This document shows positions 1 to 9,160 of a DNA stretch of 31,813 nucleotides, piece after piece. Both the position numbers and the translations under genes were made by a program. The first letter of the stretch is position 1. Every line of letters begins with the position of its first letter. The notes beneath the pieces are model-generated. The model saw only the letters and a program-made list of their open reading frames with translations. It was not told where the DNA came from and did not search any database. The DNA comes from Gracilaria vermiculophylla (taxonomy: Eukaryota; Rhodophyta; Florideophyceae; Gracilariales; Gracilariaceae): assembly GCA_019155205.2 (NCBI GenBank), contig JAHNZQ020000308.1, forward strand, positions 3,180,332 through 3,212,144, in the 5' to 3' direction.

Positions 1-874
1 ACGACCATCTCACGATTCCTTGCTCTTCAGTCACACCATTTCCACTAAAACATATGGAACTTCTAAGCGATTCAAATCTGTTGCGTGACATACCAAGCTC
101 AATTTTTGGTTGTCAAATGAACTTAGAAAAAGGCTCAATATTGCAAAGATCACGTCTGTTCGAAAACTCAATACGAGTCATTAAAATAAGAACGCCAAAA
201 AATTTAAGCACCTCCCCGCGTGATGTCCTCCGAGTGCCTTTGCTTTCTAGTCGGATATTTGTTCTGCTCACGATAAATTCCAAATGAGGCATGGGAAACA
301 TCGAGAAAAATAAATCCAATGCAGTCATTTCTGAAGGAACGTGACGAGGTGAGATAAAATCTCCTGCTGGACCAATAACTTTCCACTGATGCATTTGCAT
401 ACAACCATTCAGAGGACTCAACGGCGTACAGATTTCCCATTTTCGACCACGAGCAAAAGTTGATGGGCAGATTGTATGCAGATTTTGATCATCTGGCTGC
501 TTTTGCCAAATTTGCATATTAGATGGTGTAATAATCGCTTCTTCTTCAGCAGTTTCGATGATACTGGCGTCTATCGACTGATTTTGTTTTTCTGCAGCGT
601 TCGGGGTCTCGTCAACACCAGTACCGAGTTTTACACTGGATAAAGGTAGAGTAACCTCTTTCTAACGATTGGGTAAACTAAAGTTTACCGTCAAGAAGGT
701 CAGATTTTGATTGTTGATCCTGCAAACATCAACATTTTGAACTATTCCTCTGACGGTTGTGAACTTCCACGAAGATCCATAATAGCGTTTACATTCCGCG
801 TCACTCGTAACCAGGCGAGCGCGGCTGTTGACAGTTGTTCCAGCAGTTCTGCGAGGATCTGTGGACGATGCCAT
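1..874 (-). pseudogene. piggyBac-like (PGBD) transposase, N-terminal part, broken
   Basis: The minus strand from 874 down to 1 reads like the N-terminal half of a piggyBac-derived transposase. A first block (874-662) contains RARLVTSDAECKRYYGSSWK and a beta-rich stretch ending LTVNFSLPNR. It is closed by a TAG at 662-664, and the reading continues in the adjoining open frame (661-113), where KEVTLPLSSVK follows. That block carries the family-typical run with LDLFFSMF, SRTNIRLESK and EVLKFFGVLILMTRIEF, about where the DDE_Tnp_1_7 domain begins. A frameshift near 113 moves the remainder, with a GMSRNRFE-type motif, to another frame. Catalytic aspartates would lie beyond the left edge. The family identification rests on the order and spacing of these motifs. 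The start at 874 is preceded by an in-frame TAA, so the true N terminus may be lost. Confidence 0.72.
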
Positions 875-1353
875 AGTTTACGAATGTTGTTGACGGCTCT
901 GATTGATGTAACAGTCACAGTTCACCCTTTATTCTTGTGGACATAGTTCAGCGCTGCCGGCGTCGACAACATGATAAGGATATCAGAACAAAAAAAATTG
1001 GGAAAAGTTTTAATGTTTTCACCTAATTACAAAGTAATTAAAATTGACCTCATATGAAGTTATTTGACCTCATATGAGGTCGCTGGTCAAATAGACACTA
1101 GTTGGGGGGCACAGAGTCACCTTCTATAGACTTTCCCGCGCCAAATCACAGCAATGCACGGAATACCGCATCCACAACACACCACGGGGCATGACACACA
1201 ACGGTAAACCTCAACCACAGAGAACGTCACTAAAAATGCTATGATCACTAAAGCTAGAATGGCACTACCACGCGCTGCTATACTAAAGATGCTTTTTCCA
1301 TCACACGCTCGCTACAGCTATCATATTTTTGCCAGCACACAGCGCAAATACGT
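875..1353. other. Spacer between piggyBac-like relic and gypsy relic D1; no gene seen
   Basis: About 480 bases without a supportable gene. It holds an AT-rich stretch (about 985-1045) and the tandem palindromic repeats annotated at 1044-1081. It could contain the 5' end of the piggyBac-like element or the 3' end and LTR of D1, but I found no convincing TTAA-flanked terminal repeat or LTR boundary. Confidence 0.5.
1044..1081. repeat. Tandem palindromic CATATGAGG repeats
   Basis: The string TTGACCTCATATGA occurs twice, at 1044-1057 and 1064-1077, exactly 20 bases apart. The right copy is part of a perfect 16-bp palindrome, GACCTCATATGAGGTC, at 1066-1081. Related palindromes appear at 25823-25836 and 26531-26560. 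They may be sub-terminal repeats of a DNA transposon or sites in an LTR promoter; the sequence does not decide. Confidence 0.75.
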
Positions 1354-1828
1354 TTAAATATTACAACACCTGCGGTGCAACATTCTGCTCAGCATATTCA
1401 CCAACAGCTCTTGCTTACACTGCCAGCGACAACGATCCTCTTTCGTGAGGTCGTAGAGCTTGACCACAGTTTCGGGCAAATTCTCATCAGGTTTGGACCG
1501 ATACTCTCGAAACCCAACAGAAGTCATTTTGATCTGTCTTTTCCCGTTAACAAGACAGTCGTCAGTGAGAAGAAGACAAAACCTTCTAAATTCTGGAAAG
1601 ACGCCTCCTTGCGGATTAATGACCTCGTCCAAATGCTCCTCGAACTTGTACAACCGATTGACATAAATGAACTCATGCAACCTCAGCGCTTTTTTCGGCT
1701 TGAATGACTTATCCCAAATAAAAGAGCTTTTAAAGCATTGGATAAGGACCTAGCCAGGGAGACCTGAGCTTTCGTTCCTTTTCCAACTCAGCTGACGGGT
1801 CGAAGATAAGAACCCTATCACCAACATC
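1354..1828 (-). pseudogene. D1 integrase C-terminal region and tail
   Basis: From 1828 to about 1735 the minus strand encodes an integrase C-terminal domain with VGDRVLIF and a GPY-type motif (WLGPYP). A frameshift or small deletion follows. The next open stretch starts upstream of 1680 and contains FIYVNRLYKFEE, resembling the 'HVNRLK' motif that closes this domain in gypsy integrases. It goes on for about 85 more residues of a basic, cysteine-containing tail ending CCNI at 1354. The tail matches no domain I recognise and may be the natural C terminus of this lineage's Pol. The upstream part of the same integrase lies at 12319-13265, separated by element A. Confidence 0.65.
1824..1828. repeat. 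Left target-site duplication of element A (ACATC)
   Basis: ACATC directly precedes the 5' LTR. AAATC directly follows the 3' LTR at 12319-12323. Four of five bases agree, which fits a 5-bp target duplication with one later mutation, and the interrupted D1 integrase frame supports the same boundaries. Confidence 0.75.
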
Positions 1829-2381
1829 TTTAGTACAGTGGCTCTTAAGGAAATAGGGTGGTTTGGCTTTATGGTATAATATTCCTAAGGGGAGCTCGTA
1901 TTATATTAGCTGGGCCACGTGGTGCATAATCCCGCCAGTGTGCGCTACAGTATCCTTGAGAAACGGTAGAATTATTATTTGTTTTAGTTAATTTATGCAG
2001 GTAATTAGTACAGTAGCGAGACCTGCCGAGGCGGGCTCCCAGCTTGATACTTAATCTGCCGGTTGAGCTCCACCTCTGGGAAGCTAAGGAAAAGCTCCCT
2101 TGAGTCTTCATCTACTTTTCCGGTTGGAGTCTATTGTCGATCAACGCAGGTTTCTAAGCCGCCGACCCACAGGTCGCATCATAGCAGCGCCTGTAGAAGC
2201 ATTGTCCGCCCAGTGAACATCCTCCTCAGCTTGGTGTTTGCGGATCCCTTTTAAGAATTCCCCCGGCTCGCGACAGCGGATACCGGAGACCACCTTCCGG
2301 AACACGCACCTTTGAAGTCAACAAAAACTCCTAACGGACGTTGTGCTTTACTACCTCGACAGCAGGGCTGACTGTACCACA
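1829..2381 (+). repeat. Element A 5' LTR (553 bp)
   Basis: It begins TTTAGTACA (TG mutated to TT) and ends TGTACCACA; the ends form a 9-bp inverted repeat in the intact 3' copy. A TATA-like GGTATAATATTCC lies about 45 bases in. The conserved block CTCCTAACGGACGTTGTGC is at 2328-2346, near the end. The boundary is set by loss of similarity to the copy at 11766 and by the target duplication. Confidence 0.92.
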
Positions 2382-2383
2382 AC

Positions 2384-2400
2384 TGGTCTCCCGACTTAGA
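2384..2400 (+). other. Primer binding site of element A
   Basis: TGGTCTCCCGACTTAGA starts two bases after the 5' LTR, as expected for a site that pairs with a tRNA 3' end (TGG pairs with CCA). The same string follows the LTR of element F at 28825. I could not assign the primer tRNA from memory. A leader of about 160 bases separates it from gag. Confidence 0.75.
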
Positions 2401-2558
2401 AGGTCACAGTTCCTAAAGGACTCGCACAAGTCACAGCAGAACCGTGTTTCTAGTTTGCAACGATCCAACCCCAACAGTGGAATTATTCCCTAAGGTGATT
2501 TGGAAGTGGAAGATAATCACCTTCGACCTACTCCTCTATTGACCCCTCGGAACCCCCA

Positions 2559-4778
2559 ATGGAAAAGCCCTTACAGGATCCTCTAGCAACCGACTCCGTC
2601 GGTGGGCGCAGCACGCGCAGTGCTCCCCGGGAGATGGCCGCCATATTGGAGGACCCTGAAATTATCCTTCGGAATCCTGGCTCCTCTGTGGAGCGTTTCA
2701 AAAATCGTGTTAGGAGAATGGATGATCGGATGCAAGCGGAATTCCCCGCGACACCTCTAGAAAACGCCGATGTAGAGGTTGAAGAACCGCACACGGCATC
2801 GTAGCCGCCACCTCAGGAGCTGCAGGGACGGTAACGCGCGGAGGCTGACTTTCTCCTGGAGTCCCTGGCCCCTCGCCTTACGGATTGGCTCTCGCAAGAG
2901 CTGGTCGAAAGAATACGTGCAGGTGTTGAAGCCCACTCCGGAGCGCGCCGCCACGTCCTTCAGGAGGAAATCGCGACGGAGAGCGCTCACCGTGCTGTGA
3001 ATGCTTTGCTAGATTCCGACCCCCTCCTTGAGGTGATCTCAGATGTTATCCGTGCGGAGGTTCGCTCCCAAACCGCGCAGCTGCTCCACGCAGCGGCGTT
3101 TCCAAGTTATTCTCCCGTACAGGAGAGGGTCTTTCTATCAACACCTAAGGTGACCCCGGGTAGAGAAGGACGGGATACTGCCGCAAGGAAACGAGACCAT
3201 TTGAGGAATCTTGCTATGAACCATCTGGACCTGACGCTCTGCGGAGGAGGACAGGATAGCGGTCGCGAAGAAATTCACCTAAGGAGAGAAGGACAGAATA
3301 CTCCTCGGGTGGATCGCGATATCGAGGGTATCGTCAGTAACCCAGACCACATCAAGGAAAGACGCCGAAAGAAACGGAGGTAGAAAAGTAGAAAGCGAGA
3401 CACCGATTTGGAGAGAAGCTCAGATTCCAAATCCATAAACAGCTCCAGTTCGGAGGACAGTGTACCTCCCAAGGAGAAGAGCAGAAGGGTCAGAAAGTTC
3501 GTCCCTCTTAACGGCCTCTTCGCCAAAGTGGTGGATTATGACACCTACAGGTTGAATAATCGCTCCACTCTTTACGACACGTCGGTCGCTAAACGACTCA
3601 CGAGAATGCAGCGTTGCATGGATATTCAAATGAAGAAGCACTCCTTTTCAGGCAAAGACCCCATCTCGGTGATGAATTTTCTTACGCGCTTCCGCTCGGC
3701 GTGTAACACCGATGGTGTCCATGAAGGTGCAGCCGTGTGATGCTTTCAGTTCTACCTCACAGGCCAAGCGCACTCGCTGGTGCAGCTGCGCCTCACGGGG
3801 GAGAGCACCATTGTGGATGATCCTGGAACGGAGATCTTGACGACGTACCCGGAGGTAGTCAATTTCCTCCTTAAAAGGTACGCCACGGACGAGGTGATAG
3901 CCGATGCTGATGATGAAGTCACCTTCTATAGGCAGAACACCGGAATGACCGAGACGGAGTTCTCACTAAAGGTGTGCACGAAAGCTCTTTGGTATGAAAA
4001 CGTGTACTCCGAGCGGCTGTTGAAGTCGTTGTTCGTCGAGGGACTCCTTCCCTCGATACGTGCGAGGGTGGGTAATCACCTGACAACGCACCCAAAGACC
4101 ACCTATACGGAGTTAGCACGTTTCGCGGAATCCTATGGGGATACCCACCGTGCCGCTCGCCGCAGCCATGCTCAACTTTCAGACAAACCGGCGGCCTCAA
4201 GGACCTTTTGGGCACCCGCCTTGACGTTGGACTCCAGCACCTCGGAGGAGGTTGACGAGCTCACGCTCGTAGGAGAGCAAGAGGCCCTTGCCCTTACATA
4301 CGCCTCCTCTGGGGGAGCACCGTATAGGACGAGGACACCCTCTTCTTCCACTTCGTACGTCTCGACAGGAACCTACAGGAGCGTCCGATCTGCTAACCAT
4401 CGAGGCTACCCACCGCCTCGCAAGATTTGCCTGCCACGAGAGTCCGTGCACTGTACGACTCTAACCCCGGCAATGAGGGCCGCCATCCTGCAGGAAAGAG
4501 AGAAAAACTTCCAGGATCTGAAGAATTCACCAACTGAGAGCCGAAGTTATCGAACCGCGTATCGTGACATCCACTCCCCTCAAGAAAACTACGGTTATCG
4601 TGCTCCACCGGGAGTGTAGCCTGTCCCACTGTCACTGGCACCCGCCACGCAGGCGCCGGTGTCATAGCCGGTTGCACCTCAAGGGAACACGTCGCATCGC
4701 GATGCACAACCCCAGAAGCCGTCCCCGCCTGGAAACCAGCACCTCTCCAACCAGGGAAACCCTTAGAGCCACGCGTAA
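2559..4778 (+). pseudogene. gag: Element A gag (capsid/nucleocapsid), inactivated by stops
   Basis: Gag forms the particle core and packages the RNA. One frame runs 740 codons from ATG 2559 to the terminal TAA 4776-4778 without net frameshift, and the start matches that of element F (29000). The protein has an acidic N-terminal part, a basic cluster with a Ser/Glu stretch near residues 270-300, and a capsid-like core (DTYRLN, FSGKDPISVMNFLTRFRSACN). A Cys/His knuckle follows near residue 625 (KICLPRESVHC); its first Cys is Arg here but present in B and F. In-frame stops include TAG 2802, TAG 3381, TGA 3738, TAG 4617, TAG 4665 and TAG 4764. Several of these are CAG in F. The TGA at 3738 is shared with F. 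Confidence 0.85.
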
Positions 4779-4794
4779 AGGCTCCGCGTGGCTC
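4754..4794 (+). promoter_or_regulatory. Candidate -1 ribosomal frameshift signal, gag-pol junction of A
   Basis: GGGAAAC (4754-4760) is an X XXY YYZ heptamer lying correctly on the gag codons CAG GGA AAC. After a 5-base spacer comes a perfect 10-bp inverted repeat, GAGCCACGCG (4766-4775) and CGCGTGGCTC (4785-4794). The 9-base loop carries the gag stop TAA. Pol, read from here in the -1 frame, stays open past the protease motif to 5073. Element F keeps the identical stem. This is the architecture of -1 programmed frameshifting, but function is inferred. Confidence 0.65.
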
Positions 4795-5557
4795 CTTACC
4801 ATCGACCAGCAGCTCTACGAAGGTCGCCTTTAGGAAAGGGGGAGAGGCCATCTGCTCCGTCGACGCAGAATCGGCGGGCCCCTCAATCTGGTTTGACCCT
4901 TTCGACACCTTTGAGGATTCTGTTTGCTCGCTCCGCCGTGAGAATTACAAGGTATTCGCCTCTATCGGATGTTCCCCGCTCGCCTCCACCACGGTGCGTG
5001 CGATCCTAGATACCGGAGCTGGCCTCAATCTGGTGCACGCCGACGTGCTGCCGCGGTCTGCTTTCGGCTCCTAGAGGACTGGAAAGCTCCCTACGCTGCG
5101 CAATGCGTCTCGTCGAGCATTGACCATCCTCGGCACAATCTCCTTATACCTCCGGTTGGGCTTCTTACAGGTGAAAGTGTGGCTCCTCGTGGCGACCCAC
5201 TTGGCCGCAAAATGCATATTGGGCACTTCCACTGTGGATCGATATGTACGTGAAATCTACGCACGCCTGCGGAAGGTTACGATTCACGACGCCGCCCCTG
5301 TAGGTATCGTGCCCACACCTCCAGGACCGGACGCCAACGCGTGTCACGTGGGTAATCTTCCAAAGGAGACGCAGTCGAGTATGCTCCGTGTGGTGAAGAG
5401 CATCGAAATACTCGCGAGGAGTCAGACCAAAGTTTGGGTGCAGACCTCTGCATCTGGCCTTTCATTACTACAGGGGAGTCAACACCTGACGACGAAGCAG
5501 CACACCATGATGGCGAACGGTGTTTTGTAAATAATACCGAACATTCCTCTCAGTATT
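4766..5557 (+). pseudogene. pol: Element A protease region of pol, broken
   Basis: The -1 frame relative to gag encodes a conserved lead-in (DPFDTFEDSVCSLRRENYK) and the aspartic protease motif ILDTGAG at about 5003-5023. The catalytic Asp is at 5009-5011. This retroviral-type protease would mature Gag-Pol. A TAG at 5073-5075 cuts the frame soon after HADVLPRSAFGS. Homologous protein with LRLGFLQVKVWLLVATHLAA continues in this or neighbouring frames to about 5530, where a TAA ends it. The same region in F keeps DTG (31483), while B has ETG (16232). Confidence 0.78.
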
Positions 5558-6640
5558 GTGCTCGCAAACCTGAAGGAGTCGCCGTTACGGCTCCAGAAAG
5601 GAACTGTCGTCGTACTGGCACTATTTTCCCCTGCCGGACTGGCTCACCTTTCTCGTTCGGAAGACCTTGCGGACCGCGATTCACCCGTCAATTCGGAGAC
5701 GGAAGCGACTTCGAGGGCTCCAGAGAAAGAGAATCCTGGCACGTGGCAGAAGAAGCTCCAAATTGGCGATGATTTCGAAGGTTTTCGCCACAGGAAGGTG
5801 GATATGCTATCCGCCTTTGAGGACATGTGGTCTGGTCGTCTGGGTCAGGTCAACTATGCCCAGCACAGGATCCAGCTCACACCGGATGGGAAACCAGTAC
5901 ATCAACTCCCGAGGAAAGCCAGACCCCATCCGTGCGATTTTGAACGCGATGAGGTCCACCGCATGTTGGAGAAGGGCGTTATCGAGCCTTCCAATTCCGA
6001 ATGGGCCTCTTCGATGGTGTTTTTCAAGAAGAAAGATGGCTCCTTAAGGTTCTGTATTGACTACAGGCGCCTCAACAAGGTGACAGTACGCGATTCGTAT
6101 CCGATACCCCGTATGGATGAATGTATCGACTACTTAGGCGATGCGTCCGTTTTCTCCACGCTGGATGCCAATAGCAGCTACTGGCAGATTGAGATGGACG
6201 ACTCCGATAAGGATATCACAACGTTCACCTCGCACTGTGGGATCTTCAGATTCCTAAGAATGCTCTTTGGATTGAAGAATGCACCCGCTACGTTCCAACG
6301 AGCGGTGGACATTATCCTGTCGAAGGTGAAGTGACAGTACGCCTTGGTGTATATCAATGACGTCATCGTTTACTATTGCAGCGTGGAGGAGCACGTCATT
6401 CATGTGAAGCACGACCTCCAACTTCTAAAGGATGCTGGACTCACCTTGAAGCTGGAGATATGTTTCTTTTTCAAGTTCTCGGTAGACTACCTGCGGCACG
6501 TTGTGCTCCCGGGCCGCTTACAGGTTTCACGAAAAACCCAAGACGCCATTAAGGAAGCTTGCCCTCCCACAAACCAGACGGAGCTCCGCCCCTTCCTTGG
6601 GTTGTGTAACGTCTTCCGGAGGTTTGTACCGAGTTTTTCC
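5558..6640 (+). pseudogene. pol: Element A reverse transcriptase, broken
   Basis: This segment would copy element RNA into DNA. The frame open from 5558 carries a linker, then the RT fingers and palm: VIEPSNSEWASSMVFFKKKD, FCIDYRRLN, SVFSTLDANSSYWQIEM (first catalytic Asp) and LRMLFGLKNAPATFQRAVD. A TGA at 6332-6334 interrupts it where B has TGG. The next frame (from about 6344) gives LVYINDVIVY, so the usual YxDD box is YIND (6350-6361), with the first Asp of the pair replaced by Asn. The thumb and connection include RPFLGLCNVFRRFVPSFS. The nonsense codon and the Asn make activity unlikely. Confidence 0.88.
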
Positions 6641-7264
6641 TGTATAGCGGCGCCATTAAATCGTCTCGTGCAGGAGAAAAAGCCGATGCAATTGGCTATC
6701 TTGAGGGATGAGGAGTTTGAAGCTTTCGCCATCCTGCAGAGGAGACTAATAGAACCACCGATCTTGGTACTTCCGAAGCGGCACGGCCGAATGGTGCTGG
6801 ACACTGACGCCTGTAAGTATCAGGTCGGATGTGCCCTCCTACAAGAGCAACCGGAAGGTGGACTTCAACCCATCGGATATTGGAGTCGCAGCCTCACCCC
6901 CACGGAACAGAATTATTCCACCTCGGAGCGCGAATGTCTCGCTATCGTGTGGGCAGTGTTGCTTTTACGACCGTACCTGGAAGGCTCGCATTTTACCTTG
7001 AGGACGCACCACGCATCACTGAAGTGGAGACTGTCCTTGACGGATGCTTCCGGTCGCCTGGAAAGGTGGAGGGTACGCCTCCTGGAGTTAGAGTTTGACA
7101 TCGTCTACCGCCCTGGCATTAAAAACCAAGCAGCGGACGCGCTCTCGCGAATCTCCACCGATGGGGGAGGACAGAACACCTTTGAAGGACACTATTCCGT
7201 GTCTCGTTATCCAAGACGCCGACGTGAAAGACAGATCCGATGGAGAATGTTTGAAATGCTGTGA
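6641..7264 (+). pseudogene. pol: Element A RNase H and connection
   Basis: This continues the RT frame. RNase H degrades the RNA strand during reverse transcription. The motifs are MVLDTDACKYQVGCALLQ (first Asp), the Glu motif STSERECLAIVWAV, LRPYLEGSHFTLRTHHASLKW, and the terminal GRLERWRVRLLELEFDIVYRPG and ADALSRIS, in the usual gypsy order. The frame ends at a TGA near 7262, just after the domain, so the integrase begins in a different frame. Confidence 0.85.
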
Positions 7265-7319
7265 ACCTGGGGGAGGTATAGTAAACTCTCCGAGGTGATG
7301 GCTCTTGTTGAGGAGGAGT

Positions 7320-8720
7320 AAGAAGTTCTCCCCAGCACTGTGGCGGAGTTTCTGAAGGAACAAAGTACGGATGCGTTCTGCATGGAGTGTCTTGGCACAG
7401 TGGGAAGTTTGACATCGTCATTCGACGTTGACCGAGAGGGCGTGCTTGTACGCCGCGCGCCCCTGGATGGAGCTCTCCAAAAGGTGGTCCCGACGAAGCT
7501 ATGGGCGAGAGTGTTGTATCTCTCGCACTATCCTCGCCTCGCCGGGCACCCTGGTGAATCTCGGATGTATTTCACCATGCGGAGGGAGTTCCATTGGCCG
7601 GACATGGCCAACGAAGCCTTCCAAACGGTGGCGGATTGCTATTCCTGCGCCGCTGGTAGGGGGAGTATACGGAAAATCCGGACGCCGCTCACGCTGTTCC
7701 CACCTTCAGGACCGTTGGAGTTAGTGTCCATGGACGTCTTGGGTCCTCTCCCCAAGACGGAGCGAGGCACCGATTTATCTTCGTGATCACGGATAGTTTT
7801 TCCAAGATCACGCGTGCCATCTTCCTCCGTAGCACCACTGCAGCAGTGATTGCCGACGTATTTATGGAGCATTGGATTTACCCCTACCGGATACCTTTGT
7901 ACCTCCTTACGGACAATGGTCCCCAGTTTGCGGCGTAGCTCTTCAGCGCCGTCTTCGAAATGCTGGGGATGAAACAGTTGTTTACAACTGCCTATTACCC
8001 CCAGACAAACGGCCAGGTGGAACGGTTCAACAAAACCATCGCCTCGAGGCTCAAGCACTACGTCACGGATAATTAGAAGGATTGGGACTCGTATGTGGGC
8101 CCCCTCAAGTATGCATACAACCTGCAGGTGCAGCGCTCCAGGGGGGCAGCTCCTTTCAATCTGGTGCTCTCGTGCATCCCGCCAAGTGCCGTCATTGCGG
8201 CACGCGCCACGGCGCAACCCGGCAGATAGGCCACAGGCGCCAACAGCGGCACAAGGGAAACGCTTCATCCTAAGGCGGTATGAGAACGCATTCTCCCTCG
8301 CAAAGGAGAGCCTTACCGCCTCGCAGAGGAGATACAAGCAGGACTTCGACCGGGAAATAATGGAAGGCCCTCACCTGAAAGAAGGCGACGAGGTTTTCCT
8401 CGACAAACTCGGGGAAACCTCCGATGAACTGCCGGACGTCACGCGCAAGTTAGCGTCAACCACATCATTGCCCTACAAAGTTTTGGGCACCCATAGGGAT
8501 ACTGTCGCCATTGAGGTGAACGGGCAAAGAGATGTCGTCTCTCATGATAGGGTGCCGAAAGTTCCAACGGCCAGCCTTTCAGGAATTCCTGCCATCCCAC
8601 CTCAGGGACAACGCGCGGAGCTTCCTCATCCTACCACCTCAGGCGAGACGACATCACGGTATACTGGGAACCGCTTTACCGCTCTCGTTGAACAATTATC
8701 GAAGGTTCCCGATGCCATCC
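7320..8720 (+). pseudogene. pol: Element A integrase, broken
   Basis: The integrase inserts the DNA copy into the genome. The frame from 7340 has the H2C2 zinc-binding domain (LSHYPRLAGHPGESRMYF to CYSCA) and the first core Asp in SMDVLGPLP (about 7730). A frameshift near 7778 moves the core to another frame, where LLTDNGPQFAA (second Asp), a TAG at 7936-7938, and NGQVERFNKTIASRLKHY (the Glu) are read. A later frame (8093-8776) has the C-terminal part, QRRYKQDFDREI and EGDEVFLDKLGE, ending in a Pro/Ser-rich linker. A DD35E-type core is present but split by at least one frameshift and two stops. Confidence 0.85.
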
Positions 8721-8724
8721 CGAC

Positions 8725-8917
8725 CCCTGAAGGTGACATCCGCTACGCGGTGGACCATATCGTCTCCCATCGATAAACCCCTGCAGGAATACTGTACCGC
8801 GTCCGCTGGTATGGGTACACCTCAAAGGACGACACGGAAGAACCTCCGGAACATATCCCGGAGATCTTCCTTAGGCAATACCACGCCAATCTGGTGCGGA
8901 AACATCTCTCCACATAG
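8725..8917 (+). pseudogene. pol: Element A C-terminal chromodomain
   Basis: After the integrase comes GDIRYAVDHIVSHR, a TAA at 8774-8776, then ILYRVRWYGYTSKDDTEEPPEHIPEIFLRQYHANL. The pattern of an initial Y-V-D block, an R-V-R-W-x-G-Y strand, D-T-x-E-P and a closing helix is that of a chromodomain. In chromoviruses this domain helps direct integration to marked chromatin. Element B has the same domain at 19958-20110, with the central Trp lost. Confidence 0.8.
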
Positions 8918-8929
8918 GCGCTTCCGTAT

Positions 8930-8946
8930 AGGAAAGGGGAAGGGGG
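8930..8946 (+). other. Internal polypurine tract after pol (element A)
   Basis: AGGAAAGGGGAAGGGGG is an unbroken 17-base purine run just after the last chromodomain codons. Element B has a near-identical 17-base run at 20151-20167. It resembles a plus-strand primer tract but lies 2.8 kb before the 3' LTR; the function as a second primer site is inferred. Confidence 0.55.
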
Positions 8947-9160
8947 CCCCCGACCGGAGTGTTTTTTCCGCCTCCGCAGTCTATCCCCTACCTGGAGTTC
9001 TCTTTTTCTCCTCCAGGATACCGTTGCTCGCTTTCCGCATGCTCCCACAGCGGCACTTCGTGTCGTTGAGCAGGCAGGCATGTCCTATGCATGTTGAAAC
9101 TACCGTTCGTGGAGCTTCTGCTCCATCCGAAGGATCTTTTATTGGTCAGGGTCCTCTCAC

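Noticed and set aside
2384..2400. Assignment of the primer binding site to a particular tRNA
   Set aside because: The first bases fit a tRNA 3' end, but I could not match the full string to a tRNA from memory. A tRNA search of the source genome would decide.
4505..4511. GAAAAAC as an alternative slippery site in gag
   Set aside because: It is not a proper X XXY YYZ heptamer, is followed by no evident stem, and lies some 270 bases before the gag stop. The site at 4754 is far better.
4393..4908. Minus-strand open frame opposite the end of gag in A, with similar frames in B (15685-16152) and F (30936-31382)
   Set aside because: Its presence in all copies follows from the Pro/Ser-rich gag codons on the other strand. 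It overlaps the gag/pol overlap, where two sense frames already constrain the bases.
7639..8337. Long minus-strand open frame (232 codons) opposite the integrase of A
   Set aside because: It lies opposite a clearly homologous integrase core, is not open in B at the same place, and has no recognisable motif. It is a shadow of GC-rich pol codons.
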